Assembly: GCF_902489365.1 (NCBI RefSeq)
Contig: NZ_CABTZR010000007.1
Span: 1-54,459 of the forward strand
From: an uncultured Corynebacterium sp.
GTDB taxonomy: Bacteria; Actinomycetota; Actinomycetes; Mycobacteriales; Mycobacteriaceae
Direction of reading: 5' to 3'
DNA: 54,459 nucleotides
The position numbers and the translations under genes were made by a program. Below are positions 1-8,362 of this stretch, one piece after another. The notes under the pieces were generated by a model, which saw only the letters and a list, made by a program, of their open reading frames with translations, searched no databases and had not been told where the DNA came from. Within the stretch, counting starts at the first letter, position 1. Each line of letters begins with the position of its first letter.

Positions 1-6
1 CCGGTG

Positions 7-837
7 TCAGTTCTTGCACAGGGCAGCGATACCGCGACCCGCCTCGCGCTTAACCTCTATGCCCACCTCACGCAGCCACGCGGCGATCGCCCGGCGGCGC
101 TTCGGCTCGGGAAGGGCGGCCAGCTCGGCGCAGTCGGCGGTGGGGTGGGTGCTGAGGAAGGCGTCGTCAAGCGCGGCGTCGTGGGCTGCCTGGGCCAAGG
201 CCGGAACGGGGTCTCCGCCCACGATCTCCTGCAGGCGCGGGAGAATCTCGCGGCGCAGTGCTACGCGGCGGAAAGACGCATCCTGGTTCTGGGGGTCCTG
301 CCAGACCTCCAGCCCCAGCTCCGCGCAGGCGGCCTCGGTCTGGGCGCGACGCACGCTGAGCAGGGGCCGCACAACGCGCACGCCCTCGACATCGGAACGC
401 TCGCGCATGCCCGCGACTTTCCCCCGCAGAGCGCCCAGCAGCAGGGTTTCGGCCTGGTCATCGGCGGTATGCGCCACCGCCACCTCACCCCAGGGCGCGA
501 AGGCACGGTACCGGGCGGCGCGGGCTCCGGCCTCGACGGAGCCTTGCTTGGCGACGTCCACCCGCAACACCTCCGCCCCCGCCCCCAAAGCGCGGGCCTG
601 CTCAGCAGCCCGGCGCGCCTGCGCGGCCGAGCCTTCCTGCAAACCGTGGTCGACGCACAGCGCTGTCACCTCGTGTCCCTCCGCGAGGAGTGCTGCGGTC
701 AGCGCCAAGGAATCAGCCCCGCCGGACAGGCCCACGGCGATGGCGCGTGGCTGCTCACCGAGCGCGGCGCGGGCGGCGACGCGGCAGGCCACGAAGTTGG
801 GGCTTCTGCGCGGCCAAAAGGGCTTCTTAGAAGTCAT
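7..837 (-). CDS. tilS: tRNA(Ile)-lysidine synthase
   Basis: TilS modifies C34 of the CAU-anticodon tRNA-Ile to lysidine, using ATP and lysine in the cytoplasm, so that the tRNA reads AUA. The N-terminal PP-loop ATP-binding motif SGGADS is at about residues 38-43, followed by the family features CVDHG and HTADDQAET. I start it at the ATG at 837 (MTSKKPFW, 276 residues). The longer frame to 921 adds a Pro/Ser/Lys-rich stretch lying inside dacB and is probably not translated. The start overlaps the dacB stop by 11 nt, so the two genes are probably translationally coupled. The stop is only 6 nt from the window edge, so any further operon member lies outside. Confidence 0.93.
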   Translation of the reverse strand: MTSKKPFWPRRSPNFVACRVAARAALGEQPRAIAVGLSGGADSLALTAALLAEGHEVTALCVDHGLQEGSAAQARRAAEQARALGAGAEVLRVDVAKQGSVEAGARAARYRAFAPWGEVAVAHTADDQAETLLLGALRGKVAGMRERSDVEGVRVVRPLLSVRRAQTEAACAELGLEVWQDPQNQDASFRRVALRREILPRLQEIVGGDPVPALAQAAHDAALDDAFLSTHPTADCAELAALPEPKRRRAIAAWLREVGIEVKREAGRGIAALCKN

Positions 838-2113
838 GGAGGGCGGCGGCGAGGGCATCTTGGGCTTGGCGAGCGGAGGTGACTTCGCCGTCGTTGACCA
901 GGAAGGCGAAGGCGTAAACACGGCCCGACTGCCCCTGAGCGGTACCGGTCAGCGCGGAGGTTCCCGTGAGGGTGCCGGTCTTGGCGCGAACGAAGCCGCG
1001 GGCCGGCGAATCGGGGTAGCGCTGGTAGAGCGTGCCTTCGCCGCCGGCGAGGGGCAGGTAGCCCAAAAGCGGGCGCAGCTCCTCGGTAGCCACGGCCTGG
1101 TCCATGATGTGGGCGAGTGCGTCGGCGGGGATGCGGTTATCGCGGGAAAGGCCGGAGCCGTCTTTGAGGGTGATGCCGCTGACGTTGATGCCGTGGCCTT
1201 TAAGCACGTCGAGCATGGTTTTCGTGGCGCCCTCAAAGCTTGCTTCTGCGCCCTGGCTGACGGCCAGCTCGCGAGCGATGGCCTCCGCCATGACGTTGTC
1301 GGAATCCTTCACCGCTTCCTGGGCACGAAGAGCTAAAGGCTCAGATTCTGTAGCTGCGATGACCTCGGAATTCTCGGGGGCTGAGCTTAAGTCGGCCTTG
1401 TCGGTTCCCAGGCGGGAGGCCAACGCGCGGGCGACATCGAGGGCCGGTTCGTGGGAGCGCGGGACGTCCCCGGTCTTCTCCCCAATACGCCCGCCGTAGA
1501 GCATGGCCGGCTGGATGGGAGCGACGAAACCGCCGTCAATATTGTCATCGTCCCAGCCCGGTGCCTGGTCGGGCCCAGCCCAAATGGAGGTGTCAATGGA
1601 GACCCGCGTGACGGTATCCATCTTCTGCTGAATCCGTTCCGCCAGCTCATCGAGGCGCTCGTCCGTCAGCCAGACATCGCCGGCGGCTTTGATGACCACT
1701 TCGCCTTCTTGTTCTCCTTTGACCACTTCGGTGGTGAGGCGCTCTTCTTCGTCGAGCTTGAGCGTAGCCGCGGCGAGGGTGAGGACCTTGGTGGCGGAGG
1801 CCGGGGTCAGCGGCTTCGCAGGCTCGCGCTCCCACAGCACGTCCTGGGTGGTGGTGTCGATGACCTGCCCGCCGAAGGTAGCTAGAGCCTTGTCTTTGCC
1901 CAGCTCATCCAACCTGGCTTTGAGCGCGCCGGCGTCGATATCGCCGGGCTCGACGGGCTGGACCAGTGTTGTGGGTTCTTCCTGCTTATAGGGCTGGCCG
2001 TGGTCCAGGTGATCGTAGGTGCGCTGGATTTCTACGCCCACAGCGGCCGTCGCCGCGACGGCTCCCGCCGTGACGAGGGCCGCAGTACTCCACCAGACAT
2101 GCTTAGCTTTCAT
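827..2113 (-). CDS. dacB: D-alanyl-D-alanine carboxypeptidase/endopeptidase (PBP4 type, peptidase S13)
   Basis: This penicillin-binding protein trims or cleaves peptidoglycan cross-bridges outside the membrane. All three serine-peptidase motifs are readable in the 428 residues: SATK with nucleophile Ser106 and Lys109, SDN at 271-273, and KTG at 378-380. Residues 7-27 are a hydrophobic signal or anchor segment. The gene is divergent from ppa and overlaps tilS at its 3' end. A TAGTCT box (2122-2127, minus strand) lies 8 nt before the ATG, so the mRNA leader may be very short or absent. The symbol follows the S13 family. Confidence 0.9.
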   Translation of the reverse strand: MKAKHVWWSTAALVTAGAVAATAAVGVEIQRTYDHLDHGQPYKQEEPTTLVQPVEPGDIDAGALKARLDELGKDKALATFGGQVIDTTTQDVLWEREPAKPLTPASATKVLTLAAATLKLDEEERLTTEVVKGEQEGEVVIKAAGDVWLTDERLDELAERIQQKMDTVTRVSIDTSIWAGPDQAPGWDDDNIDGGFVAPIQPAMLYGGRIGEKTGDVPRSHEPALDVARALASRLGTDKADLSSAPENSEVIAATESEPLALRAQEAVKDSDNVMAEAIARELAVSQGAEASFEGATKTMLDVLKGHGINVSGITLKDGSGLSRDNRIPADALAHIMDQAVATEELRPLLGYLPLAGGEGTLYQRYPDSPARGFVRAKTGTLTGTSALTGTAQGQSGRVYAFAFLVNDGEVTSARQAQDALAAALHDF

Positions 2114-2169
2114 CGCCCTTTAGACTAGCGCGGTAGACTAAGCGGAGCACATGCCAACCTATTAGTTAT

Positions 2170-2174
2170 GGAGG
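2170..2174 (+). promoter_or_regulatory. Ribosome-binding site that fixes the ppa start
   Basis: GGAGG ends 8 nt before the GTG at 2183. This favours GTG 2183 over the in-frame ATG at 2168, which overlaps the site itself. Confidence 0.75.
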
Positions 2175-2182
2175 ATTCAGCC

Positions 2183-2656
2183 GTGAGCGTTGAAGTAACC
2201 ATCGAGATCCCAAAGGGCTCCCGCAACAAGTACGAGATCGACCACGAGACCGGCAAGGTCCACCTCGACCGCTACCTGTTCACCCCGATGGCCTACCCGG
2301 CTGACTACGGCTTCATCGACCACACCCTGGGTGAGGACGGCGACCCGCTGGACGCACTGGTCATCCTCCCGGAGCCGGTCTTCCCCGGCGTTGTCGTGGA
2401 GGCTCGCGTCCTCGGCGTGTTCAAGATGACCGACGAGGCCGGCGGCGACGACAAGCTGCTCGCCGTCATCGATGACCCGCGCTGGGAGCGCTACCAGGAC
2501 ATCGACGATGTGGAGCAGCACATCAAGGACGAGATCGAGCACTTCTTCACCCGCTACAAGGACCTGGAGCCGAACAAGGAAGTTACCGGCTCCGGCTGGG
2601 GCGACAAGGCTGAGGCAGAGAAGATCCTCGAGGAAGCAAAGGCTCGCTTCAAGTAA
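2183..2656 (+). CDS. ppa: Inorganic pyrophosphatase
   Basis: This soluble family I enzyme hydrolyses pyrophosphate to two phosphates and so drives biosynthetic reactions forward. The 157 residues are typical of short bacterial family I enzymes. The signature DPLDALV supplies metal-binding aspartates, and the N-terminus (IPKGSRNKYEIDHETG) and DYGFIDHT are characteristic. The GTG start is supported by the GGAGG just upstream. It is monocistronic and divergent from dacB, and is followed by a palindrome ending in a T run that can terminate it. Confidence 0.96.
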   Translation: MSVEVTIEIPKGSRNKYEIDHETGKVHLDRYLFTPMAYPADYGFIDHTLGEDGDPLDALVILPEPVFPGVVVEARVLGVFKMTDEAGGDDKLLAVIDDPRWERYQDIDDVEQHIKDEIEHFFTRYKDLEPNKEVTGSGWGDKAEAEKILEEAKARFK

Positions 2657-2689
2657 GCCTCTGCTTCCGCGTGCCAGCGGCGCTTCCAG

Positions 2690-2755
2690 AGACGTTTCGA
2701 TCAAATAGGACCCAAAATCCGAGGGGTTGAGAGGCCTTAGTTGATCGAAACGTCT
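2690..2755. repeat. Palindromic repeat, copy A; probable ppa terminator
   Basis: A perfect 15-bp inverted repeat has arms 2690-2704 (AGACGTTTCGATCAA) and 2741-2755, separated by 36 nt whose ends can extend the stem imperfectly. TTTTTC follows directly, so it can act as a terminator for ppa. It belongs to a repeat family seen elsewhere in the window (copies B, C, E and F). Confidence 0.8.
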
Positions 2756-2791
2756 TTTTCTTTGTCGCCGCGACAGTTCCTCGTTCGTGAC

Positions 2792-2857
2792 GTACGATTC
2801 GATCAAATAGGGGGCCGAAAACAGCGGTTTCTGGGGGCTTAATTGTTAGAAACGTAC
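2792..2857. repeat. Palindromic repeat, copy B
   Basis: Arms 2792-2806 and 2843-2857 match at 12 of 15 positions and carry the GTACG...CGATCAA / TTG...AACGTAC pattern of the family. Inner GGGGGCC-like and GGGGGCTTAA parts are also shared. It ends 14 nt before the ATG of the DUF559 gene, so it occupies that gene's promoter or leader. Confidence 0.7.
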
Positions 2858-2871
2858 TCATCGGGGGGCAC

Positions 2872-3708
2872 ATGGAGGTTTTCGAGGGACGCGCGGGCAC
2901 TCGCCGCGCGGCTAAAGGGCAAGCCATCAAGATTTGTCGCGGCCTGTACTTGTCTGCGGAGCCAACTCCGCGCGAGCTCGCACGTTTAGTCTCGCACCGC
3001 TGGCCGGACTCAGCCTTGGACGGCTATTCCGCCGCCCAGCAGTATCTTGGTCAAGAGCTGACTTTTCCGCTTTGTTTTCTGCGTGCTGGAACGATGGCAT
3101 CGAGCACGTTCTTTCGCAGTCGGCGGGCGCGTCCCAAGGCGCTGGGCAGCATGAACGGAGTCAATGTGTGTAGTCCCCTGCAATGCATTGAGGAAATGGC
3201 GCAGGAGGATGCCGTAGCCTTCATCGAGGCTTTCTTCGCCGGGCCGCACGGGCGCTCGCGCATCGAGACCGAGCAGCTGGACTTTCGCCGCCTGCCCAAG
3301 CACACGCGTGAGGTACTGGAGAAGGCCATCGTCGGGGCGGATAGCAAGCCGGAGCGCGACCTCACCCGGGGCCTTGAGCCCCACGTCAAGGTCCGCAACA
3401 ACGTGCGGATTGGCCCCTACCGCTGGGACTTGGTGCTAGAGGAACACAAGGTGGCCATCGAGGTGGATGGCTATGCCTACCACAAAGGCGAGAACCGGCA
3501 GCGTTTCGAAATCGACCGCCAGAAGCTGAACGACGCCACTCAACGCGGCTACCGGCCCCTCCACTTCACCGCCGCCACGATTGAGCACCATCTCGACGTC
3601 GCTGTGCACCAGGTTCTCGCGGTCATACAAGGGCGGGGTGAGTTCGTGCCTCCGCCGTGGAAGTGGCACCACTACTGGCGGTGGGAGAGTGAGCGTTGGG
3701 CAGGTTAG
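2872..3708 (+). CDS. DUF559-type protein with AbiEi-like N-terminus and Vsr-like nuclease fold (paralogue 1)
   Basis: The 278-residue protein has an N-terminal part of the kind often annotated as an AbiEi-family antitoxin domain, with AAKGQAIKICRGLYL as a likely winged-helix wing. Its C-terminal domain is DUF559-like: RWDLVLEEHKVAIEVDGYAYH and FEIDRQKLNDATQRGY carry acidic residues of a PD-(D/E)XK/Vsr-like fold. It is closely related to the gene at 8363-9175, with shared stretches such as YSAA, ARPKG and VDGYAYH. A G-rich ribosome-binding site precedes the ATG. No partner toxin gene is adjacent. Function is unknown; the nuclease activity and antitoxin role are inferences from family labels. 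Confidence 0.75.
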   Translation: MEVFEGRAGTRRAAKGQAIKICRGLYLSAEPTPRELARLVSHRWPDSALDGYSAAQQYLGQELTFPLCFLRAGTMASSTFFRSRRARPKALGSMNGVNVCSPLQCIEEMAQEDAVAFIEAFFAGPHGRSRIETEQLDFRRLPKHTREVLEKAIVGADSKPERDLTRGLEPHVKVRNNVRIGPYRWDLVLEEHKVAIEVDGYAYHKGENRQRFEIDRQKLNDATQRGYRPLHFTAATIEHHLDVAVHQVLAVIQGRGEFVPPPWKWHHYWRWESERWAG

Positions 3709-3735
3709 CGTTGAGGCTAGACCACCGCAACGTAC

Positions 3736-4668
3736 TTAAGAGCCGCAGTGGGAAGCGAGCCAGCCGCCGAGCTCGGATTCTGGGGCATCGGGAGCGATGG
3801 GGTCTTCGGCGAATTCCTCGCCCGTACGCGCCTTGTCCTTAGCCGTGGTGAGCATGAGCGAGCGGCCATCCGGATAGTCCAAGACCACGTTGGCGGAGGC
3901 GTAGCCGGCGGTCGGCTCACCGAAGGTGCGCACGTTGTCCAGCCCGCGGAAGGCCAAGAGGGTGGCTTCAGCAGAGGAAGCGGTCTCACCGTCGGTCAGC
4001 ACGGCAACGGGAACGTCGAGCTTGCCGCCCGATGTGGTGGTTGCAGTGCCGCCGCCGGTAACGGAGTTTCCGTCGATGACCACGTCAGATGTGCCCATGC
4101 GGCTGGCGAAAGAAAGCGCAGTGCCATCCGGCAGCAGCGGGCTCAAGCCCGCGTACATGGGCCCCATGTCACCACCGTCATTGCCGCGTAGATCGACCAC
4201 TGCGGCACAGGCCTCTGGGTGGGCGGTCAGGCCCTGAGCAAGCGTGTCGGCATAGGCCTGGCCGTCATCATGGCGGCCGATGGAGGGCATGGTCGCGCGC
4301 AGGACGCCGTCCTCGAAGTCAACCGAAGGATCGATGCTTTCGGCGGCCTTTTCCTTTTCGGTGCTAAAGACCTTGGAATGCTTGCCGCCGGCGGCGTTGA
4401 TGGCGGCATCGAGGAGCTCGGCGTTCGTGGGCTCCTCTGCAAAGGCCTCACGGGCGCGCTGGAATTCCTCACTCTCGCCATAGATTCCGGAGAGCGCTGC
4501 GGTATCCACCATCGCGGTGTTGATGCGCTTTTCGCTGGCATTAAAAAGAAACACGGGTTTTCCGAAGAATGCCCCGCCATAAGAGGGACCGAAGAAATAC
4601 ACGGCCGCGACCACGGCGATGAGAGCAACGACGAACAGGCCACCGAAGATTTTCAGTACAGTTTTCAT
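3736..4668 (-). CDS. Membrane-anchored S41 peptidase resembling nisin-resistance protein NSR
   Basis: The 310-residue protein has one N-terminal membrane anchor (about residues 5-26) and an extracytoplasmic S41 (C-terminal-processing peptidase) domain. DLRGNDGG is at 159-166 and ETASSAE at 228-234, which contains the candidate nucleophile Ser231 or Ser232. His97 in GGKHSKVF is the candidate general base. In streptococcal NSR (about 320 residues) the catalytic pair is, as I recall, His98 with a Ser in TASSAEM; spacing and length agree closely here. No PDZ domain is obvious, also as in NSR. Its ATG overlaps the permease stop (ATGA), making it the last gene of a three-gene operon. Substrate is unknown; cleavage of a lantibiotic or other peptide antibiotic is inferred from the neighbours. 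Confidence 0.8.
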   Translation of the reverse strand: MKTVLKIFGGLFVVALIAVVAAVYFFGPSYGGAFFGKPVFLFNASEKRINTAMVDTAALSGIYGESEEFQRAREAFAEEPTNAELLDAAINAAGGKHSKVFSTEKEKAAESIDPSVDFEDGVLRATMPSIGRHDDGQAYADTLAQGLTAHPEACAAVVDLRGNDGGDMGPMYAGLSPLLPDGTALSFASRMGTSDVVIDGNSVTGGGTATTTSGGKLDVPVAVLTDGETASSAEATLLAFRGLDNVRTFGEPTAGYASANVVLDYPDGRSLMLTTAKDKARTGEEFAEDPIAPDAPESELGGWLASHCGS

Positions 4669-6065
4669 TCTTTTCGCCCTCCCGTGCGCAACACGTAACC
4701 GCGGAGAGGCTCCACAATCACGATGGCAAGGAGCGTAACCAGCCAGCCCACTGCCAAGAAGCCGAAGGCCATGAGCAGACGGCCAAGAACGTCAACATCA
4801 CTTTGCTCGACACTGGAGAAGAACATCAGCGAGGCGATGCCGCCACCGAAGAGGAAGCCGAAGAAGCTCAATCCCACCACGGGTCCCATGATGGTCAGAG
4901 CACCGGAGCGGAACTGGAAGCCGCGCGGCACGCCCATGAGATCCAGGGAGCGGATGAGCTCCTTGTCCTCAAAGATGCCGGAAACCTGCCCCAGAATGAT
5001 GGATATGGTGGTCAGCGTGAAGCCGAAGATGAGGGTTAATAGAACACCGGTGGAGATGTCCTTGAACACCACGTTCATTCCGGGATCTTCCTTCAGGACT
5101 AGGGCCAATGCATCGGAGCCCAAGGGGGCGGCAACGAGGAAGCCCGCCAAGTAGCCGAAGAAGCCGATGGCCGCACTCCTCTTCCACGCCGGGCGCGCAT
5201 TGCCGGCCACTCGCTGGCAGGCCACGAAGTGCGCGGTGCCGGGAAAGAGAGACATGATGTGTGCGCCGAGCTGCAAGATAAAAGGGGAAATGAGGTTGAT
5301 GCTCATCACCATGCCAAACATGACCACGATGACCATGGCGGTCGGCGGGCCCGCTTTGCCGGAGAGCAACACACCACCGATACCCGCGATGATGAGGAAG
5401 ACGATGACACGCCACCAGCGATAGGCCGCGGGCATCTGGCGCTTGGCCACACCCAGGGGGCTCACGCGCACGCGCTGCATGCCGACGAGTGCCGCACCGA
5501 TGGCCAACACAAAGAGCACACCGGCCACGGCCAGATAACCCCACCACGGGAGGAGAATCTCGGATACAGCAATAGAACGCATCTGGAAGTCCACCTGCGT
5601 AAAGACCGGCGCGACGAGCAGGCTGATCAGCCCGCCCAGCACGATGCCGATGAGGGCTTGCAGGCCTGTCTCCACGATGGCCATGCGCTCCACCTGGCGG
5701 GAGCTCAATCCCAACAGGCGCAGGGTGGCCAGGCGCTGCTCTCGGCCTGAGGCGCCGAGGACAGCGGCTTGGGCTGTGAGGTTAAACAAAGCCGGAAGAA
5801 TGAAGGCGCAGGCCAGCAGCGCCAGGGCAAACCACGGATACAGGAAGGCCTCCATCTCGTTGCCGAAGGCCTCTTTGAGCGCGGGCGCGGCCTCCTCGAC
5901 GTGCTGGGCGCGCTGCCAAAACATCCAGGTGCCGCCCGCAACCAGGAAGGCAATGGCGGAACCAATGGTCAGGCTCACAATCGCCAACACCGAAACAATT
6001 CCGGTACCCGAGCGCGCGCGAATGGATTCGCGCTGCAGGTCAAAGACGAACGTCGCGGTGTTCAT
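4665..6065 (-). CDS. FtsX-like ABC transporter permease
   Basis: The 466-residue membrane protein has a first transmembrane segment at about residues 24-48 and several more clusters, giving two FtsX-like halves. Conserved FtsX text includes REQRLATLRLLGLSSRQV in the first half and the second-half core around MGVPRGFQFRSGALTIMGPVVG. It lacks the roughly 200-residue extracellular loop typical of BceB permeases, so it is a shorter relative. It overlaps the ATPase gene before it and the S41 peptidase gene after it by 4 nt each (ATGA), implying obligatory co-expression. Likely role: export or removal of a membrane-active peptide together with the ATPase. Confidence 0.85.
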   Translation of the reverse strand: MNTATFVFDLQRESIRARSGTGIVSVLAIVSLTIGSAIAFLVAGGTWMFWQRAQHVEEAAPALKEAFGNEMEAFLYPWFALALLACAFILPALFNLTAQAAVLGASGREQRLATLRLLGLSSRQVERMAIVETGLQALIGIVLGGLISLLVAPVFTQVDFQMRSIAVSEILLPWWGYLAVAGVLFVLAIGAALVGMQRVRVSPLGVAKRQMPAAYRWWRVIVFLIIAGIGGVLLSGKAGPPTAMVIVVMFGMVMSINLISPFILQLGAHIMSLFPGTAHFVACQRVAGNARPAWKRSAAIGFFGYLAGFLVAAPLGSDALALVLKEDPGMNVVFKDISTGVLLTLIFGFTLTTISIILGQVSGIFEDKELIRSLDLMGVPRGFQFRSGALTIMGPVVGLSFFGFLFGGGIASLMFFSSVEQSDVDVLGRLLMAFGFLAVGWLVTLLAIVIVEPLRGYVLRTGGRKE

Positions 6066-6748
6066 CGAATCACCTCGAGACGGCGGTCGTCGTGGATGAT
6101 GCCATCGCGGATCTCCACGCGGCGCTGCATCCAGTCGGCCACCTTCGGGTCGTGCGTGACCATGACCAGGCTCGCCCCGGACTGGCGCACGATGGTGGTC
6201 AGCATCTGCATGACCTCGTGGCCCGTGGACTGATCCAGCGCACCGGTGGGCTCGTCGGCGAAGACCACGCCCGGAGAAGCCACCAGCGCACGCGCAATGG
6301 TCACGCGCTGCGCCTGACCGCCGGACACCTGCGCCGGGCGGCGCTCCGCCAAACCACCCAGGCCCAGCTGGTCCAGCAATTCCATCGCGCGCTTGCGGGC
6401 CGCACCCCGCCCCATACCGTTAAGCATCGCGGGCAGCGCCACGTTATCCACGTTGCTGAGCTCCGGAAGCAACTGGCCATCTTGGAAGACGAAGCCGAAG
6501 TTGTGCAGGCGGAGGCGGGAGCGGGGGCCGTCGCCAAGCGCGGAGAGCTCCTCATCCCCGTAGCGCACGCTGCCGTGCGTGGGGGTGAGCACGCCGGACA
6601 TGCAGTGCAGCAGCGTGGACTTGCCGGAACCAGACGGCCCCATGACGGCCACGAGCTCGCCCGGTTCAACGTCGAGGGAGATTCCAGCGAGCACCGGGCC
6701 GCCGCCGAAATCCTTGGTGATGTCTGTCAGGGAAAGTGTCTGTGCCAT
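6062..6748 (-). CDS. ABC transporter ATP-binding protein (MacB/BceA-like)
   Basis: The 228-residue nucleotide-binding subunit has Walker A GPSGSGKS at 37-44, signature VSGGQAQR, Walker B VVFADEPTGALD and the H-loop VMVTHD. I choose the ATG at 6748 (MAQTLSLTD), because GGTGGA lies about 10 nt upstream of it and would touch the alternative ATG at 6757. First gene of the ATPase-permease-S41 peptidase operon, and divergent from the sensor kinase gene. Confidence 0.9.
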   Translation of the reverse strand: MAQTLSLTDITKDFGGGPVLAGISLDVEPGELVAVMGPSGSGKSTLLHCMSGVLTPTHGSVRYGDEELSALGDGPRSRLRLHNFGFVFQDGQLLPELSNVDNVALPAMLNGMGRGAARKRAMELLDQLGLGGLAERRPAQVSGGQAQRVTIARALVASPGVVFADEPTGALDQSTGHEVMQMLTTIVRQSGASLVMVTHDPKVADWMQRRVEIRDGIIHDDRRLEVIR

Positions 6749-6775
6749 GTCTCTCATTCCACCGTCTCGGGCCCT

Positions 6776-6824
6776 CTTAAAGAACAGCCCTAGCGTTGCT
6801 CTTTAAGGTAGTGCCAGCACTACC
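6776..6824. promoter_or_regulatory. Two adjoining palindromes in the divergent promoter; candidate operator
   Basis: CTTAAAGA at 6776-6783 pairs with TCTTTAAG at 6800-6807. The last base of that repeat starts a second palindrome, GGTAGTGCCAGCACTACC at 6807-6824. Both lie between the ABC operon and the kinase-regulator pair. They are natural candidate sites for the NarL-type regulator encoded next door; binding is inferred only. Confidence 0.5.
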
Positions 6825-6845
6825 CCTTCCGCAGGGGCGGGCCAC

Positions 6846-6851
6846 TATGCT
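6846..6851 (+). promoter_or_regulatory. Candidate -10 box of the sensor kinase gene
   Basis: TATGCT ends 6 nt before the GTG at 6858, so transcription would begin at or next to the start codon. No Shine-Dalgarno sequence is visible. I see no convincing -35 box. Confidence 0.4.
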
Positions 6852-6857
6852 GGGCCT

Positions 6858-7550
6858 GTGTTCCGAAGAAAGCCCCAGCCCACCAACCATGAGCAACAGC
6901 AAGCACAGAAGATTGCGCAGCTCACGGCCTCGCGCCGCGCCATCGCGGATGCCTATGAGGTGGAGCGCGCCCGCATCGAGCGCGATTTGCACGACGGCGC
7001 GCAGCAATACCTCGTGGCCGCGAGCATGAAGTTGGGGGAGGCTCTTCTCGACGCCCCCGCTGACCTCGCTGAGCTGCTCACCGCCGCCAAGCAGGACGTG
7101 GACCGCGGCCTGAATTCCCTGCGCGCCACGGTGCACGGTATCCACCCGCAGGTCCTGCAGGATCATGGTTTGGTGGCCGCGCTTGCCGACGCTGCTTCTT
7201 CCCACGGCCCCCACGTCAGCGTCTTCGCCCCGCATCCTTTGCCAAAGCTCTCCGCCTCCGTGCTGGCCTGCGGCTATTTCTTCGGAACGGAAGCTTTAAC
7301 GAATGCGGCAAAGCACGCACCCGGCGCGCCGGTGTCCGTTTTAGTGACCGCGGATGCCTCCTTGAAAATCACCGTGGTGGATGAGGGCCCGGGTGGCGCA
7401 CAGGTTGTACAAGGTCGCGGCTTGGCGGGGATGGCCGAGCGCCTCGCCGCTTTCGGCGGAGAAATGACCCTGTCTTCTCCCCCGGGCGGGCCCACCAGGG
7501 TGGCGTGCTCGATTCCTCTTCTTCTCGATCGCGGACAGTCAGGAGTGTAA
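6858..7550 (+). CDS. Soluble HisKA_3-type sensor histidine kinase
   Basis: The 230-residue kinase has the NarX/LiaS-type phosphoacceptor box ERARIERDLHDGAQQ (about residues 40-54, His in LHDG). Its HATPase core includes N-box GTEALTNAAKHA, G1 box VVDEGPGG and G2-like GRGLAGMAERL. No membrane segment or sensor domain is present, so it must be cytosolic and probably senses through a partner. The adjacent ABC transporter is the obvious candidate, as flux sensing occurs in Bce-type systems; that is inference. The start is the GTG at 6858. The response regulator begins 3 nt after its stop. Confidence 0.85.
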   Translation: MFRRKPQPTNHEQQQAQKIAQLTASRRAIADAYEVERARIERDLHDGAQQYLVAASMKLGEALLDAPADLAELLTAAKQDVDRGLNSLRATVHGIHPQVLQDHGLVAALADAASSHGPHVSVFAPHPLPKLSASVLACGYFFGTEALTNAAKHAPGAPVSVLVTADASLKITVVDEGPGGAQVVQGRGLAGMAERLAAFGGEMTLSSPPGGPTRVACSIPLLLDRGQSGV

Positions 7551-7553
7551 GAA

Positions 7554-8210
7554 ATGAGTTTGAGAATCGTCGTGGCGGATGATTCCGCCATTCTGCGCGA
7601 GGGCCTAGCCGGCCTTCTGGAGCGCCGCGGGCATTCGATTGTGGGCCAGGCGGATTCCGCGCCGGCGCTCGAGGCCGTGGTGGACAAGCTGCGCGATGAG
7701 CTTCCGGACATCGTCATCACGGACGTGCGCATGCCGCCGGGCATGGGCGATGATGGTTTGAAAGCCGCCGTGAACTTAAGAAACGCATATCCGGGTCTGC
7801 CCGTCATGGTGCTCTCCCAATATGTAGCGCCCGCATACGCGGTGGAGCTCTTCGACTCCCCTGATGCCGGCACCGGCTACCTTTTGAAAGACCGCGTCTC
7901 CGAGGTGCGGGACTTCCTCTCCAGCCTGGACGTGGTGGCCCAGGGCGGCACCGTCATCGATCCCACCGTGGCGCAGGCTTTAATGAGCTCTGGACGCAGC
8001 GGACTGGGCGAGCTCACCCCGCGCGAGCGCGAGGTGCTTGAATTGATGTCCCGCGGCAAGTCCAACAAGGACATCGCCGCCGAGCTCGTCCTTTCTTCCG
8101 CTGCGGTGGCCAAGCACGTCTCCAATATCTTTACCAAGCTGCGGCTGGATCCCAGCGAGGACAACCGCCGCGTCAAAGCCATCCTGGAGTACCTCTCAGC
8201 GCACCGCTAA
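7554..8210 (+). CDS. NarL/FixJ-family response regulator
   Basis: The 218-residue regulator pairs with the preceding kinase. The receiver domain spans residues 1-120, with acidic pocket ADD near residues 8-10, phosphoacceptor Asp57 in ITDVRMPP and the conserved Lys in GYLLKD. The LuxR-type helix-turn-helix at about 150-195 contains LTPREREVLELMSRGKSNKDIA and AVAKHVSNIF. Likely target: the divergent ABC/S41 operon and its own promoter through the palindromes at 6776-6824. Confidence 0.92.
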   Translation: MSLRIVVADDSAILREGLAGLLERRGHSIVGQADSAPALEAVVDKLRDELPDIVITDVRMPPGMGDDGLKAAVNLRNAYPGLPVMVLSQYVAPAYAVELFDSPDAGTGYLLKDRVSEVRDFLSSLDVVAQGGTVIDPTVAQALMSSGRSGLGELTPREREVLELMSRGKSNKDIAAELVLSSAAVAKHVSNIFTKLRLDPSEDNRRVKAILEYLSAHR

Positions 8211-8281
8211 ACCGGCCTCTGCCGTTCTCCACACGGGTAGCAGCTGTATGCTTTCGCTCGTCGAGCACGCTACCTTGACTA

Positions 8282-8340
8282 CGCTCACGGTGAATAAGGC
8301 CCAAATTTTCGCAATTTTTCGGCCTTATTTACCGTGAACG
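8282..8340. repeat. Long hairpin between convergent genes
   Basis: Arms 8282-8301 (CGCTCACGGTGAATAAGGCC) and 8321-8340 match at 18 of 20 positions, around a 19-nt T-rich loop. It lies between the response regulator and the convergent second DUF559 gene and may terminate both. The AATAAGGCC / GGCCTTATT inner arm recalls the palindrome family, but the GATCAA core is absent. The rest of 8211-8362 holds nothing recognisable. Confidence 0.7.
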
Positions 8341-8362
8341 ACATCAAACACCCCTCGCACAC

